Positions 5,826 to 11,036 of a stretch of DNA of 11,036 nucleotides are shown here, one piece after another. The DNA is taken from positions 1-11,036 of the forward strand of contig DATMGN010000047.1 in assembly GCA_035555435.1 (NCBI GenBank). Direction: 5' to 3'. Origin of the DNA: 73-13 sp035555435. Its GTDB lineage: Bacteria > Actinomycetota > Actinomycetes > Actinomycetales > Microbacteriaceae. The notes beneath the pieces were generated by a model that saw nothing but the letters and a program-made list of their open reading frames with translations, was not told the DNA's origin and did no database searches. Positions within the stretch are counted from its first letter, which is position 1; every line of letters starts with the position of its first letter. The position numbers were made by a program, and so were the translations under genes.

Positions 5826-6476
5826 ATGAGCGAGCGCGAGCACGTCGCCTCGCTCGAGCGCGGCCTCGCCGTCATCCGCGCGTTCGACGCGGAGCGCCCC
5901 GCGATGGCGCTGAGCGAGGTCGCCGCGGCGACGGGCCTCAGTCGCGCGACGGCCCGGCGCTTCCTGCACACCCTCGAGACGCTCGGCTATGTCCACAACG
6001 ACGCGCGGACCTTCCGCCTCACGCCGCGCGTCCTCGAGCTCGGCTACAGCTACCTGTCCGCCCTGAGCCTCCCCGAGATCGCGCAGCCGCACCTCGAGCG
6101 CCTGAGCCGCCGGCTCGACGAGTCCGTCTCGGCGGCGGTGCTCGACGGCGACGACGTCGTCTACGTCGCCCGCGTCCCGGTGCGGCGCATCGTCAGCGTC
6201 GCGATCACGATCGGCACGCGCCTGCCCGCGGCGACGACGAGCATGGGCCACGTCCTGACCTCGGGCGAGGCCTGGGCCGTCGCCGACGAGGAGCTCGAGC
6301 GTGGCCTGCGCGCCGTCGCCGCGCCCCTGCACGGCCGGGCGGGGGTCATCGCCGCGGTCAACGTCTCGACCTCGACCTCCCGCGTCCCCCGCGAGGAACT
6401 CATCGAACGCCATCTGCCCGCGCTCCTGGAGACCGCGGCCGCGATCGACCTCGAGCTCGCCGCGGCCGGGCTGTGA
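5826..6476 (+). CDS. pcaR: IclR-family regulator, probable PcaR, with shortened effector domain
   Basis: The protein has 216 residues. The N-terminal winged helix-turn-helix (about 7-60) contains ASLERGLAVIRAF, LSEVAAATGLSRATARRFL and TLETLGYV, a pattern typical of the PcaR/PobR branch. The effector-binding domain starts normally (LPEIAQPHLERLSRRL, VVYVARVPV) and reaches SMGHVL (139-144), but then continues almost at once into EAWAVADEELERGL. In relatives I know, about 40 residues (LLAGLP... to ...VREQGW) lie between these motifs, and total length is near 250-260. The rest (AAPLHGRAGVIAAVNVSTSTSRV) is normal. So a region of the effector domain seems to be lost in frame. The ATG at 5826 has GGAGGAG (5813-5819) with a 6-nt spacer; an in-frame TTG at 5793 lacks this. 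It presumably controls pcaIJF through the boxes at 3022-3055. Confidence 0.85.
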   Translation: MSEREHVASLERGLAVIRAFDAERPAMALSEVAAATGLSRATARRFLHTLETLGYVHNDARTFRLTPRVLELGYSYLSALSLPEIAQPHLERLSRRLDESVSAAVLDGDDVVYVARVPVRRIVSVAITIGTRLPAATTSMGHVLTSGEAWAVADEELERGLRAVAAPLHGRAGVIAAVNVSTSTSRVPREELIERHLPALLETAAAIDLELAAAGL

Positions 6477-6484
6477 TCGCGTCC

Positions 6485-6490
6485 TACGCT
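6485..6490 (+). promoter_or_regulatory. -10 box of a leaderless nicotinamidase transcript
   Basis: TACGCT fits the actinobacterial TANNNT -10 pattern and lies exactly 6 nt before GTG at 6497, where a transcription start is expected. No -35 match is visible and no Shine-Dalgarno sequence precedes the GTG at a usable distance. The same layout recurs at 7153-7165 and, on the other strand, at 9571-9559. Confidence 0.45.
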
Positions 6491-6496
6491 GGATCC

Positions 6497-7093
6497 GTGA
6501 GTGAGAACGCCATACGGCCCGGTCGCCGCGCGCTGTTCGTCGTCGACGTGCAGAACGACTTCACGGAGGGCGGTGCGCTCGGTGTCACGGGCGGGACGGC
6601 CGTCGCGGCCCGGATCTCGCAGTACCTCAAGGCGCACGAGGACGACTACGACGTCGTGTTCGGCTCGCGCGACTGGCACCGCGGCGACGGGGACAACGGC
6701 GGGCACTTCTCCGCCGAACCGGACTTCGTCGACACGTGGCCGCCGCACTGCGTCGCCGGCACCGAGGGGGCGCAGTACCATCCGGCGCTCGACGTCAACC
6801 GGATCGACGTCCACGTGCTCAAGGGCCAGGGCGTCCCCGCGTATTCCGTCTTCGAGGGGCACACGCACGACGGGCGCGACTTCCCCGAGGTGCTCGGCAG
6901 CCACGGGGTGAGCGACATCGACATCGTCGGGCTCGCGACCGACTACTGCGTGCTCGCCACAGGCCTCGACGCGCTCGCCTCGGGCCGCCGGGTGCGCGTG
7001 CTCACCGACCTCGTCGCGGGGGTTCACCCCGATTCCTCCGCCGCGGCGTTGACGCGCCTCGCCGAGGCGGGTGCGGTCATCACCGAGTCGTGA
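6497..7093 (+). CDS. pncA: Nicotinamidase (isochorismatase-like hydrolase)
   Basis: This 198-residue cysteine hydrolase turns nicotinamide into nicotinate and ammonia in the NAD salvage pathway. The catalytic triad is visible as Asp17 (VVDVQNDF), Lys109 (VLKGQG) and Cys151 (ATDYCVLATGLDA). The metal-binding residues typical of nicotinamidases are Asp59, His61 (RDWHRG) and His70 (GGHFS). The DTWPPHCVAGTEGA segment is also characteristic of this branch and argues against isochorismatase, which lacks the metal site. Two GTG starts are possible. The one at 6473 overlaps the pcaR stop (GTGA) and adds 8 residues; the one at 6497 is 6 nt after a TACGCT box and begins directly with the family's N-terminal region. 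I prefer 6497 as a leaderless start. There is no functional tie to the pca genes beyond adjacency. Confidence 0.9.
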   Translation: MSENAIRPGRRALFVVDVQNDFTEGGALGVTGGTAVAARISQYLKAHEDDYDVVFGSRDWHRGDGDNGGHFSAEPDFVDTWPPHCVAGTEGAQYHPALDVNRIDVHVLKGQGVPAYSVFEGHTHDGRDFPEVLGSHGVSDIDIVGLATDYCVLATGLDALASGRRVRVLTDLVAGVHPDSSAAALTRLAEAGAVITES

Positions 7094-7111
7094 GGTGCGA
7101 TCCGTGTCCCA

Positions 7112-7142
7112 CGTCGGACCGATGCTGGGCGAGGGTCCGACG
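7112..7142. promoter_or_regulatory. Perfect 9-bp inverted repeat before the flavin reductase gene
   Basis: CGTCGGACC (7112-7120) and GGTCCGACG (7134-7142) are perfect inverted arms around a 13-nt loop. The repeat starts 19 bp after the nicotinamidase stop and ends 10 bp before the -10 box at 7153. It could be a terminator stem without a T-run, or an operator covering the -35 zone of the next promoter. The position makes both readings possible. Confidence 0.5.
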
Positions 7143-7152
7143 AACTCGTGGC

Positions 7153-7158
7153 TAAAGT
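7153..7158 (+). promoter_or_regulatory. -10 box of a leaderless flavin reductase transcript
   Basis: TAAAGT fits TANNNT and is 6 nt upstream of GTG at 7165. There is no purine-rich ribosome binding site before that GTG. The -35 position falls in the right arm of the inverted repeat at 7112-7142 and has no TTGACA-like match. Confidence 0.5.
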
Positions 7159-7164
7159 TGGTGC

Positions 7165-7770
7165 GTGAGCGTACTGGTCCTGCCCCAACTCGACGATGTC
7201 AATGACGCCGACGGCGCGATTGACAACGGCCGTCTCCGCAAGGTCTTCGGGCGATTCCCGACCGGCGTGACGGCGATCTGCGTCGTCGACGACGGCCAGC
7301 CGATCGGCTTCGCCGCGAGCTCGTTCAACACGGTCTCCGCCGACCCGCCGCTCGTCTCGCTCTGCGTCCAGACCGGCTCGAGCACCTGGCCGCACGTGCA
7401 GCGCTCCGAGCGGATCGGCGTCTCGATCTTCGCGGCCGACCAGTCGCTGCTGTGCCGCCAGATGGCGTCCAAGACCGGGGACCGCTTCGCGGGTGCGGCG
7501 TGGTCCGAGGGCGAGGGCGGCTCGCTGCTGCTCGCCGGTGCCGCGGCGTGGATGGAGACCACGATCGAGTTCGAGCAGACCGTCGGGGACCACGAGGTCA
7601 TCATCCTGCGCGTCCACCGGCTCGGCGTCGACGGCGACAAGCAGCCGCTCGTCTTCGGAGACTCGAAGTTCCAGGAGCTGCGCGAGCTCGTCCCGCCGAA
7701 GCCCGGCGACGAGCCCGGCGCCCGCGCCATCCAGGAGTCGCTCCTCTCCCTCAGCCTCGGCTGGTGGTAG
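7165..7770 (+). CDS. Flavin reductase-like FMN-binding protein
   Basis: This 201-residue protein has the flavin reductase-like domain (PF01613 type) from about residue 24 to 170. Recognisable parts are LRKVFGRFPTGVTAICV, GFAASSFNTVSADPPLVSLCV (FMN phosphate and ring contacts in this family), RIGVSIFAADQ, and the closing VGDHEVIILRVHRLGVD...PLVFGDSKFQEL. Such enzymes use NAD(P)H to reduce free flavin for a partner monooxygenase, but no oxygenase partner is in this window, so the physiological acceptor is unknown. The C-terminus has an added tail after RELVPPKPGDEPG. The GTG at 7165 is the only start with a fitting promoter (TAAAGT at 7153) and appears leaderless. Its stop is 4 bp from the stop of the convergent ABC transporter gene, and no terminator is visible there. 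Confidence 0.85.
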   Translation: MSVLVLPQLDDVNDADGAIDNGRLRKVFGRFPTGVTAICVVDDGQPIGFAASSFNTVSADPPLVSLCVQTGSSTWPHVQRSERIGVSIFAADQSLLCRQMASKTGDRFAGAAWSEGEGGSLLLAGAAAWMETTIEFEQTVGDHEVIILRVHRLGVDGDKQPLVFGDSKFQELRELVPPKPGDEPGARAIQESLLSLSLGWW

Positions 7771-7774
7771 GGCC

Positions 7775-9559
7775 TCAGACGAGCAGTTGCGTCTTCGCGA
7801 GCTCGCGGTAGAGCGGCGTCGACTCGAGCAGCTCGGCGTGCGAGCCGATGCCGATCACCCGGCCCTGCTCGAGCACGACGATGACGTCGGAGTCGACGAC
7901 CGTCGCGAGCCGGTGCGCGATGACGACGAGCGTCCGGCCCTGCGCCACCGCATCGATCGCCTCGCGCAGCAGACGCTCGTTGGCGCCGTCGAGCGACGCG
8001 GTCGCCTCGTCGAGCAGCAGCAGCTCCGGGGCGGACAGGAGGGCGCGCGCAATCGCGAGGCGCTGGCGTTCTCCCCCGGACAGCAGCACACCGCCCTCGC
8101 CGACCTGCTCGTCGAGCCCCGCCATGCCGCGCTCGCCGAGCAGACGATCGGCGAGGTTGACGGCGGTGAGCGCCCGTGCGCAGTCCTCCTCGCTCGCGTC
8201 GGGCGCAGCGAGCAGCAGGTTCTCGCGGATCGTGCCGGCGAGCGCCGGCGCGTCCTGCTCGACGTAGCCGATGCGCGCGCGCAGCGCCTCGCGGTCGATG
8301 TCGCGCACATCCTCGCCGCCGAAGCGCACGACGCCGCTCGTCGGCTCGTAGAAACGCTCGATGAGGGCGAGGATCGTCGACTTGCCGGCACCGGAGGGCC
8401 CGACGATCGCGACCCGGCGCCCGCGCGGCACCGCGAAGCTCACGCCGCGCAGCACCGGCTCGCGCGAGGTCGCGTACGAGAACGTCACGTCGTCGAACTC
8501 GATCGCGGCAGCATCCTGAATCCCTGAGCGAGCGTCGTCGCGCGTCCCTGAATCGGCGGAGCGAGTCGAAGGCTCCTCGGTCCCGCCCTCGACCGGCAGC
8601 GAGACCACCTCCTGGATGCGCCCGAGCGCACCGAGCGCCTGGTTGACCGCCGAGATCGCGCCGAAGAAGTTCGCGATCGGCATGAGCAGCATGAAGAGGA
8701 AGATCGCGAACGCGACGAGCTCCGCGATCCCCAGCTGCCCGGCCGCGACCCGGTATCCCCCGACGCCGAGCACGGCGAGCAGGCCGACCTGCCAGGCGAT
8801 CCCCGCGAAGGGCAGCACTGCCGCCGAGGCGCGCGCCACCTTGAGGCCCGCGCGATAGGCGCCGACCGACTCCCGGTCGATCGCCTCGATCTCCCGCTGC
8901 GTCGCGTTCGCCGCCCGCACCGTGCGGATGCCGGTGATCGCGCGCTCGACCGCGGACGTCAGGGCGCCGACCCGCTGCTGCGCTTCGGCCGAGGCGCGGC
9001 GGATCCCGCTCGCGAGCCCGCCGACGGCGCCGAACGCGACGACGAGCACGCCGAGCACGATGAGCAGCAGCACCCAGTCGAGGAACGCCATCGCGACGAT
9101 CGCGCCGATGAACGTCAGCGCCCCGCCGATCGCCTCGACGAGCCCCTGCGTCAGGACCGCGCGCAGCAGCACCGCGTCGGCGCCGACGCGGGACACCAGG
9201 TCGCCCGTGCGGCGCGCGTCGAACTCCGCGATCGGCAGCCGCAGCATGCGCGAGATGAGCGCCCGCCGGGTCGAGAGCACGACCGACTCGCCCATCCGCT
9301 GCAGCAGGTAGTGCTGGAAGGCGCCGAGCAGCGCCGAGGCGACGACGAGCCCGATGACGATCCAGACGTTGGACCCGAGCGGCTTGCCGGCCTGCACGTC
9401 GGCGATGATGAGGCCGACGACGAGCGGCATCGCGAGCGAGGTCGCCGACGCGAGGACGGACAGCACGATCGCGAAAGCGAGCGTCCCGCGGGCCGCGAAG
9501 AGGTGGGGGAGGAGCTGCCGGACCGTGGCGCGCGGACCTTCGGGGGAGCGTCGTGGCAC
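7775..9559 (-). CDS. ABC exporter half-transporter (fused membrane and ATPase domains)
   Basis: This 594-residue protein has the MsbA/BmrA-type layout: an N-terminal six-helix membrane domain (about 17-310) and a C-terminal ATPase. The ATPase has Walker A GPSGAGKST (Lys393), a Q-loop in YVEQD, signature LSGGE (493-497), Walker B LLLLDEA with catalytic Glu518, D-loop SLD and switch His549 in IAHRLA. All key residues are present, so it should hydrolyse ATP as a homodimer. The substrate cannot be told from sequence; lipid, peptide and drug exporters share this plan. Between the domains is a Ser/Thr/Asp-rich linker (about 323-349) whose DNA looks like an inserted palindromic repeat. The start GTG at 9559 has CAGAAT 6 nt upstream and no ribosome binding site. 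An in-frame open frame continues upstream but lacks family sequence. It lies 41 bp after the small membrane protein gene. Confidence 0.88.
   Translation of the reverse strand: MPRRSPEGPRATVRQLLPHLFAARGTLAFAIVLSVLASATSLAMPLVVGLIIADVQAGKPLGSNVWIVIGLVVASALLGAFQHYLLQRMGESVVLSTRRALISRMLRLPIAEFDARRTGDLVSRVGADAVLLRAVLTQGLVEAIGGALTFIGAIVAMAFLDWVLLLIVLGVLVVAFGAVGGLASGIRRASAEAQQRVGALTSAVERAITGIRTVRAANATQREIEAIDRESVGAYRAGLKVARASAAVLPFAGIAWQVGLLAVLGVGGYRVAAGQLGIAELVAFAIFLFMLLMPIANFFGAISAVNQALGALGRIQEVVSLPVEGGTEEPSTRSADSGTRDDARSGIQDAAAIEFDDVTFSYATSREPVLRGVSFAVPRGRRVAIVGPSGAGKSTILALIERFYEPTSGVVRFGGEDVRDIDREALRARIGYVEQDAPALAGTIRENLLLAAPDASEEDCARALTAVNLADRLLGERGMAGLDEQVGEGGVLLSGGERQRLAIARALLSAPELLLLDEATASLDGANERLLREAIDAVAQGRTLVVIAHRLATVVDSDVIVVLEQGRVIGIGSHAELLESTPLYRELAKTQLLV
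8521..8572. repeat. Repeat-like sequence inside the ABC transporter linker
   Basis: TCCCTGA occurs at 8521-8527 and again at 8545-8551, and the stretch ends with GGAGCGAGTCGAAGG (8558-8572). The combination CCCTGA...GAGCGAGTCGAAGG resembles dispersed short palindromes I recall from actinobacterial genomes. Here it is read in frame and codes for part of the Ser/Thr/Asp-rich linker between the membrane and ATPase domains, the place most tolerant of added residues. Confidence 0.4.
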
Positions 9560-9565
9560 GCTGGC

Positions 9566-9571
9566 ATTCTG
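9566..9571 (-). promoter_or_regulatory. -10 box of a leaderless ABC transporter transcript
   Basis: On the - strand CAGAAT (4 of 6 to TATAAT) is 6 nt before the GTG at 9559. No -35 match was seen at 16-18 bp. The transporter could also be read through from the upstream small membrane protein gene, which ends 41 bp away. Confidence 0.35.
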
Positions 9572-9600
9572 CCGGGAACGACCTGGAGATGCGCCAGTCG

Positions 9601-9867
9601 TCAGTGGAACGCCGGCACGAGCAGCCAGATGCCGAACGCGATGATCACGGCGAACGCGGCGAAGCAGACGATCGCGAACGTGGTCGCGACCCGTGGCCGA
9701 CCATTGAGGTTGACCTCGTCCTCCTCCTCGTCGCGCGCGTCGGCGACGCGACCGGGCCGCGTCGGCACGGCGAGGAGCCGGATGCCGAGGCCGACGACGC
9801 TCACGATCGCGAGCGCCCCGCCGACGGTGACGGCGAGGACGCTGACGAGCCCGAGCCAGTTGATCAT
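9601..9867 (-). CDS. Small two-helix membrane protein, coupled to the phosphate transporter
   Basis: This is an 88-residue protein of unknown function. Two hydrophobic stretches, about residues 4-33 and 60-84, are long enough to cross the membrane. They flank a charged loop with an acidic run (RDEEEDE, 45-51) and then a basic NGRPR. The short ends would then lie on the same side of the membrane. No enzymatic motif is visible. The ATG at 9867 overlaps the stop of the PiT transporter gene by 4 bp (ATGA), and GGGGGAGG lies about 10 nt upstream inside that gene, so its translation is probably coupled to the transporter. A role as an accessory of the phosphate transporter is inference from this coupling only. 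GC-rich codon use matches its neighbours. Confidence 0.75.
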   Translation of the reverse strand: MINWLGLVSVLAVTVGGALAIVSVVGLGIRLLAVPTRPGRVADARDEEEDEVNLNGRPRVATTFAIVCFAAFAVIIAFGIWLLVPAFH

Positions 9868-11036
9868 CGACGCGACCTCCCCCGCCGGCGTCGCGGCCGC
9901 TTGAGCGCGACTGCTTGCGACGCTTCTTCGACGTCACTGATGACATTGTGCGCCCCGACCGCGCTCTTTCGCGAGACGAGGAACATGATGAGCAGCACGA
10001 TCGCGCCGATGACGGCGCCGATCACGACGCCGACCTGGCCGAGGGTGGACAGCAGGGCGAAGAGTGCGCCGGCGATCGCGGAGGCCGGGAGGGTGAGCAC
10101 CCACCCTGCCGCGACGCGTCCCGCGGTGCCCCAGCGCACCTTCGAGCCGCGACGGCCGAGCCCCGAACCGATGACGGAGCCGCTCGCGACCTGTGTCGTC
10201 GACAGCGCGAAGCCGAGGTGCGAGGAGGCGAGGATCGTGACGGCCGTGGAGGTCTCCGCCGCGAAGCCCTGGGCGGGCTTGACGTCGGTGAAGCCGGTGC
10301 CGATGGTGCGGATGATCCGCCAGCCGCCCATGTAGGTGCCGAGCGCGATCGCGACGGCGCAGGCGACGATGACCCAGAACGGCACGCCCGCGGCCTTGTC
10401 GAGCATGCCGGCGGAGATGAGCGTGAGGGTGATGATCCCCATGGTCTTCTGCGCGTCGTTGGTGCCGTGCGCGAGGGCGACGAGCGACGAGCTGAAGATC
10501 TGCGCGACCTTGAACCGACCGCGCCCGTCCGGGTTGCCGTCCTTGCGGCGGGTGATCGCGTAGACGACGCGGGTGGCGAGGAACGCGGTGAGCCCGGCGA
10601 CGAGGGGCGCGGCGACCGCCGGGATGATGACCTTGTCGACGAGCGTGCCCCAGCCGATCGCACCGAACCCCGCGCCGACGAGCGCGGCGCCGATGAGCCC
10701 GCCGAAGAGCGCGTGCGACGAGGACGACGGCAGGCCGAAGAGCCACGTCGCGACGTTCCACACGATCGCGGCCATGACGCCCGCGAATATGAAGGCAGGG
10801 GTGATCGCGACCCCGCCTCCCGATGGGTCCTCGTTGATGATCCCGTGCGAGATGGTGAGGGCGACGGCGGTCGACAGGAACGCGCCGATGAGGTTGAGGA
10901 CGGCGGCGAGTGCGACCGCGGTGCGGGGCTTGAGGGCACCGGTCGCGATGGGTGTCGCCATCGCATTCGCGGTGTCGTGGAAGCCGTTGGTGAAGTCGAA
11001 TACGAGCGCTACCCCGATGACCAGGAAGACGATCCA
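9864..11036 (-). CDS. PiT-family inorganic phosphate transporter, 5' end outside window
   Basis: The frame is open from the window edge to TGA at 9866-9864 and gives 390 residues. PiT proteins import phosphate, usually as a metal-phosphate complex, driven by the proton gradient. The N-terminal half of the duplicated signature is visible as VFDFTNGFHDTANAMAT (12-28 of the visible part), and the second as HGTNDAQKTMGIITLTL (about residues 190-206). The FGLPSSSSHALFGGLIGAAL segment is also typical. Many hydrophobic helices follow. The tail RPRRRRGRSRR is strongly basic and probably cytoplasmic. Only roughly 10 N-terminal residues are likely missing, because the visible sequence starts inside the first helix. 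An ATG at 10961 lies inside the GFHDTANAM motif and is not the start. The gene overlaps the downstream small membrane protein gene by 4 bp. Confidence 0.93.
   Translation of the reverse strand, partial: WIVFLVIGVALVFDFTNGFHDTANAMATPIATGALKPRTAVALAAVLNLIGAFLSTAVALTISHGIINEDPSGGGVAITPAFIFAGVMAAIVWNVATWLFGLPSSSSHALFGGLIGAALVGAGFGAIGWGTLVDKVIIPAVAAPLVAGLTAFLATRVVYAITRRKDGNPDGRGRFKVAQIFSSSLVALAHGTNDAQKTMGIITLTLISAGMLDKAAGVPFWVIVACAVAIALGTYMGGWRIIRTIGTGFTDVKPAQGFAAETSTAVTILASSHLGFALSTTQVASGSVIGSGLGRRGSKVRWGTAGRVAAGWVLTLPASAIAGALFALLSTLGQVGVVIGAVIGAIVLLIMFLVSRKSAVGAHNVISDVEEASQAVALKRPRRRRGRSRR

Noticed and set aside
5142..6413. 423-residue - strand open frame
   Set aside because: It lies opposite pcaF and pcaR, is Arg/Ala/Gly-rich without motifs, and is a typical shadow frame in high-GC DNA.
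7741..7780. Possible terminator between the flavin reductase and ABC transporter genes
   Set aside because: The gap is 4 bp and only a CAGCC/GGCTG mini-palindrome is visible, inside the coding end.
1..11036. CRISPR array, tRNA or rRNA genes, transposase, phage or toxin-antitoxin genes
   Set aside because: No regularly spaced repeats, no cloverleaf-like sequence and no protein motif of these classes was found on either strand.

Overview
The window is high-GC DNA with C/G-ending codons, many GTG starts and little intergenic space. It fits an actinobacterium. The short palindromic repeats and the absence of a fused pcaL gene would suit a relative of Microbacteriaceae, but that placement is inference from memory, not a database match.

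Positions 1-5718 hold most of the protocatechuate branch of the beta-ketoadipate pathway in two blocks. Block 1 (1-2094, + strand) is the 3' part of pcaB (cycloisomerase), then pcaD (enol-lactone hydrolase) and pcaC (carboxymuconolactone decarboxylase). Block 2 (3075-5718, + strand) is pcaI-pcaJ (3-oxoadipate CoA-transferase) and pcaF (thiolase), followed at 5826-6476 by an IclR-family regulator that is probably PcaR. Together they take 3-carboxy-cis,cis-muconate to succinyl-CoA and acetyl-CoA. Ring cleavage (pcaHG) is probably upstream of the window.

Between the blocks, on the opposite strand (2107-2948), sits a two-gene unit: an ArsR-type repressor and an AHSA1/SRPBCC protein. The 126-bp divergent region between arsR and pcaI carries a palindrome overlapping the arsR start codon and two 15-bp inverted-repeat boxes in front of pcaI.

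Positions 6497-7770 (+ strand) hold a nicotinamidase and a flavin reductase-like protein. Both have a TANNNT hexamer exactly 6 nt before a GTG start and no Shine-Dalgarno sequence, which suggests leaderless mRNAs. On the - strand follow an ABC exporter half-transporter (7775-9559, with the same start layout), a two-helix small membrane protein (9601-9867) and a PiT-type phosphate transporter cut by the window edge (9864-11036). The last two overlap by ATGA.

No tRNA, rRNA, CRISPR, transposase or phage gene was seen, and no gene-free stretch exceeds about 130 bp. I found no convincing new multi-gene system. The most unusual points are a PcaR that seems to lack about 40 residues of its effector-binding domain, the regulatory layout of the arsR/pcaI divergent region, repeated leaderless start architecture, and a repeat-like sequence inside the ABC transporter linker.
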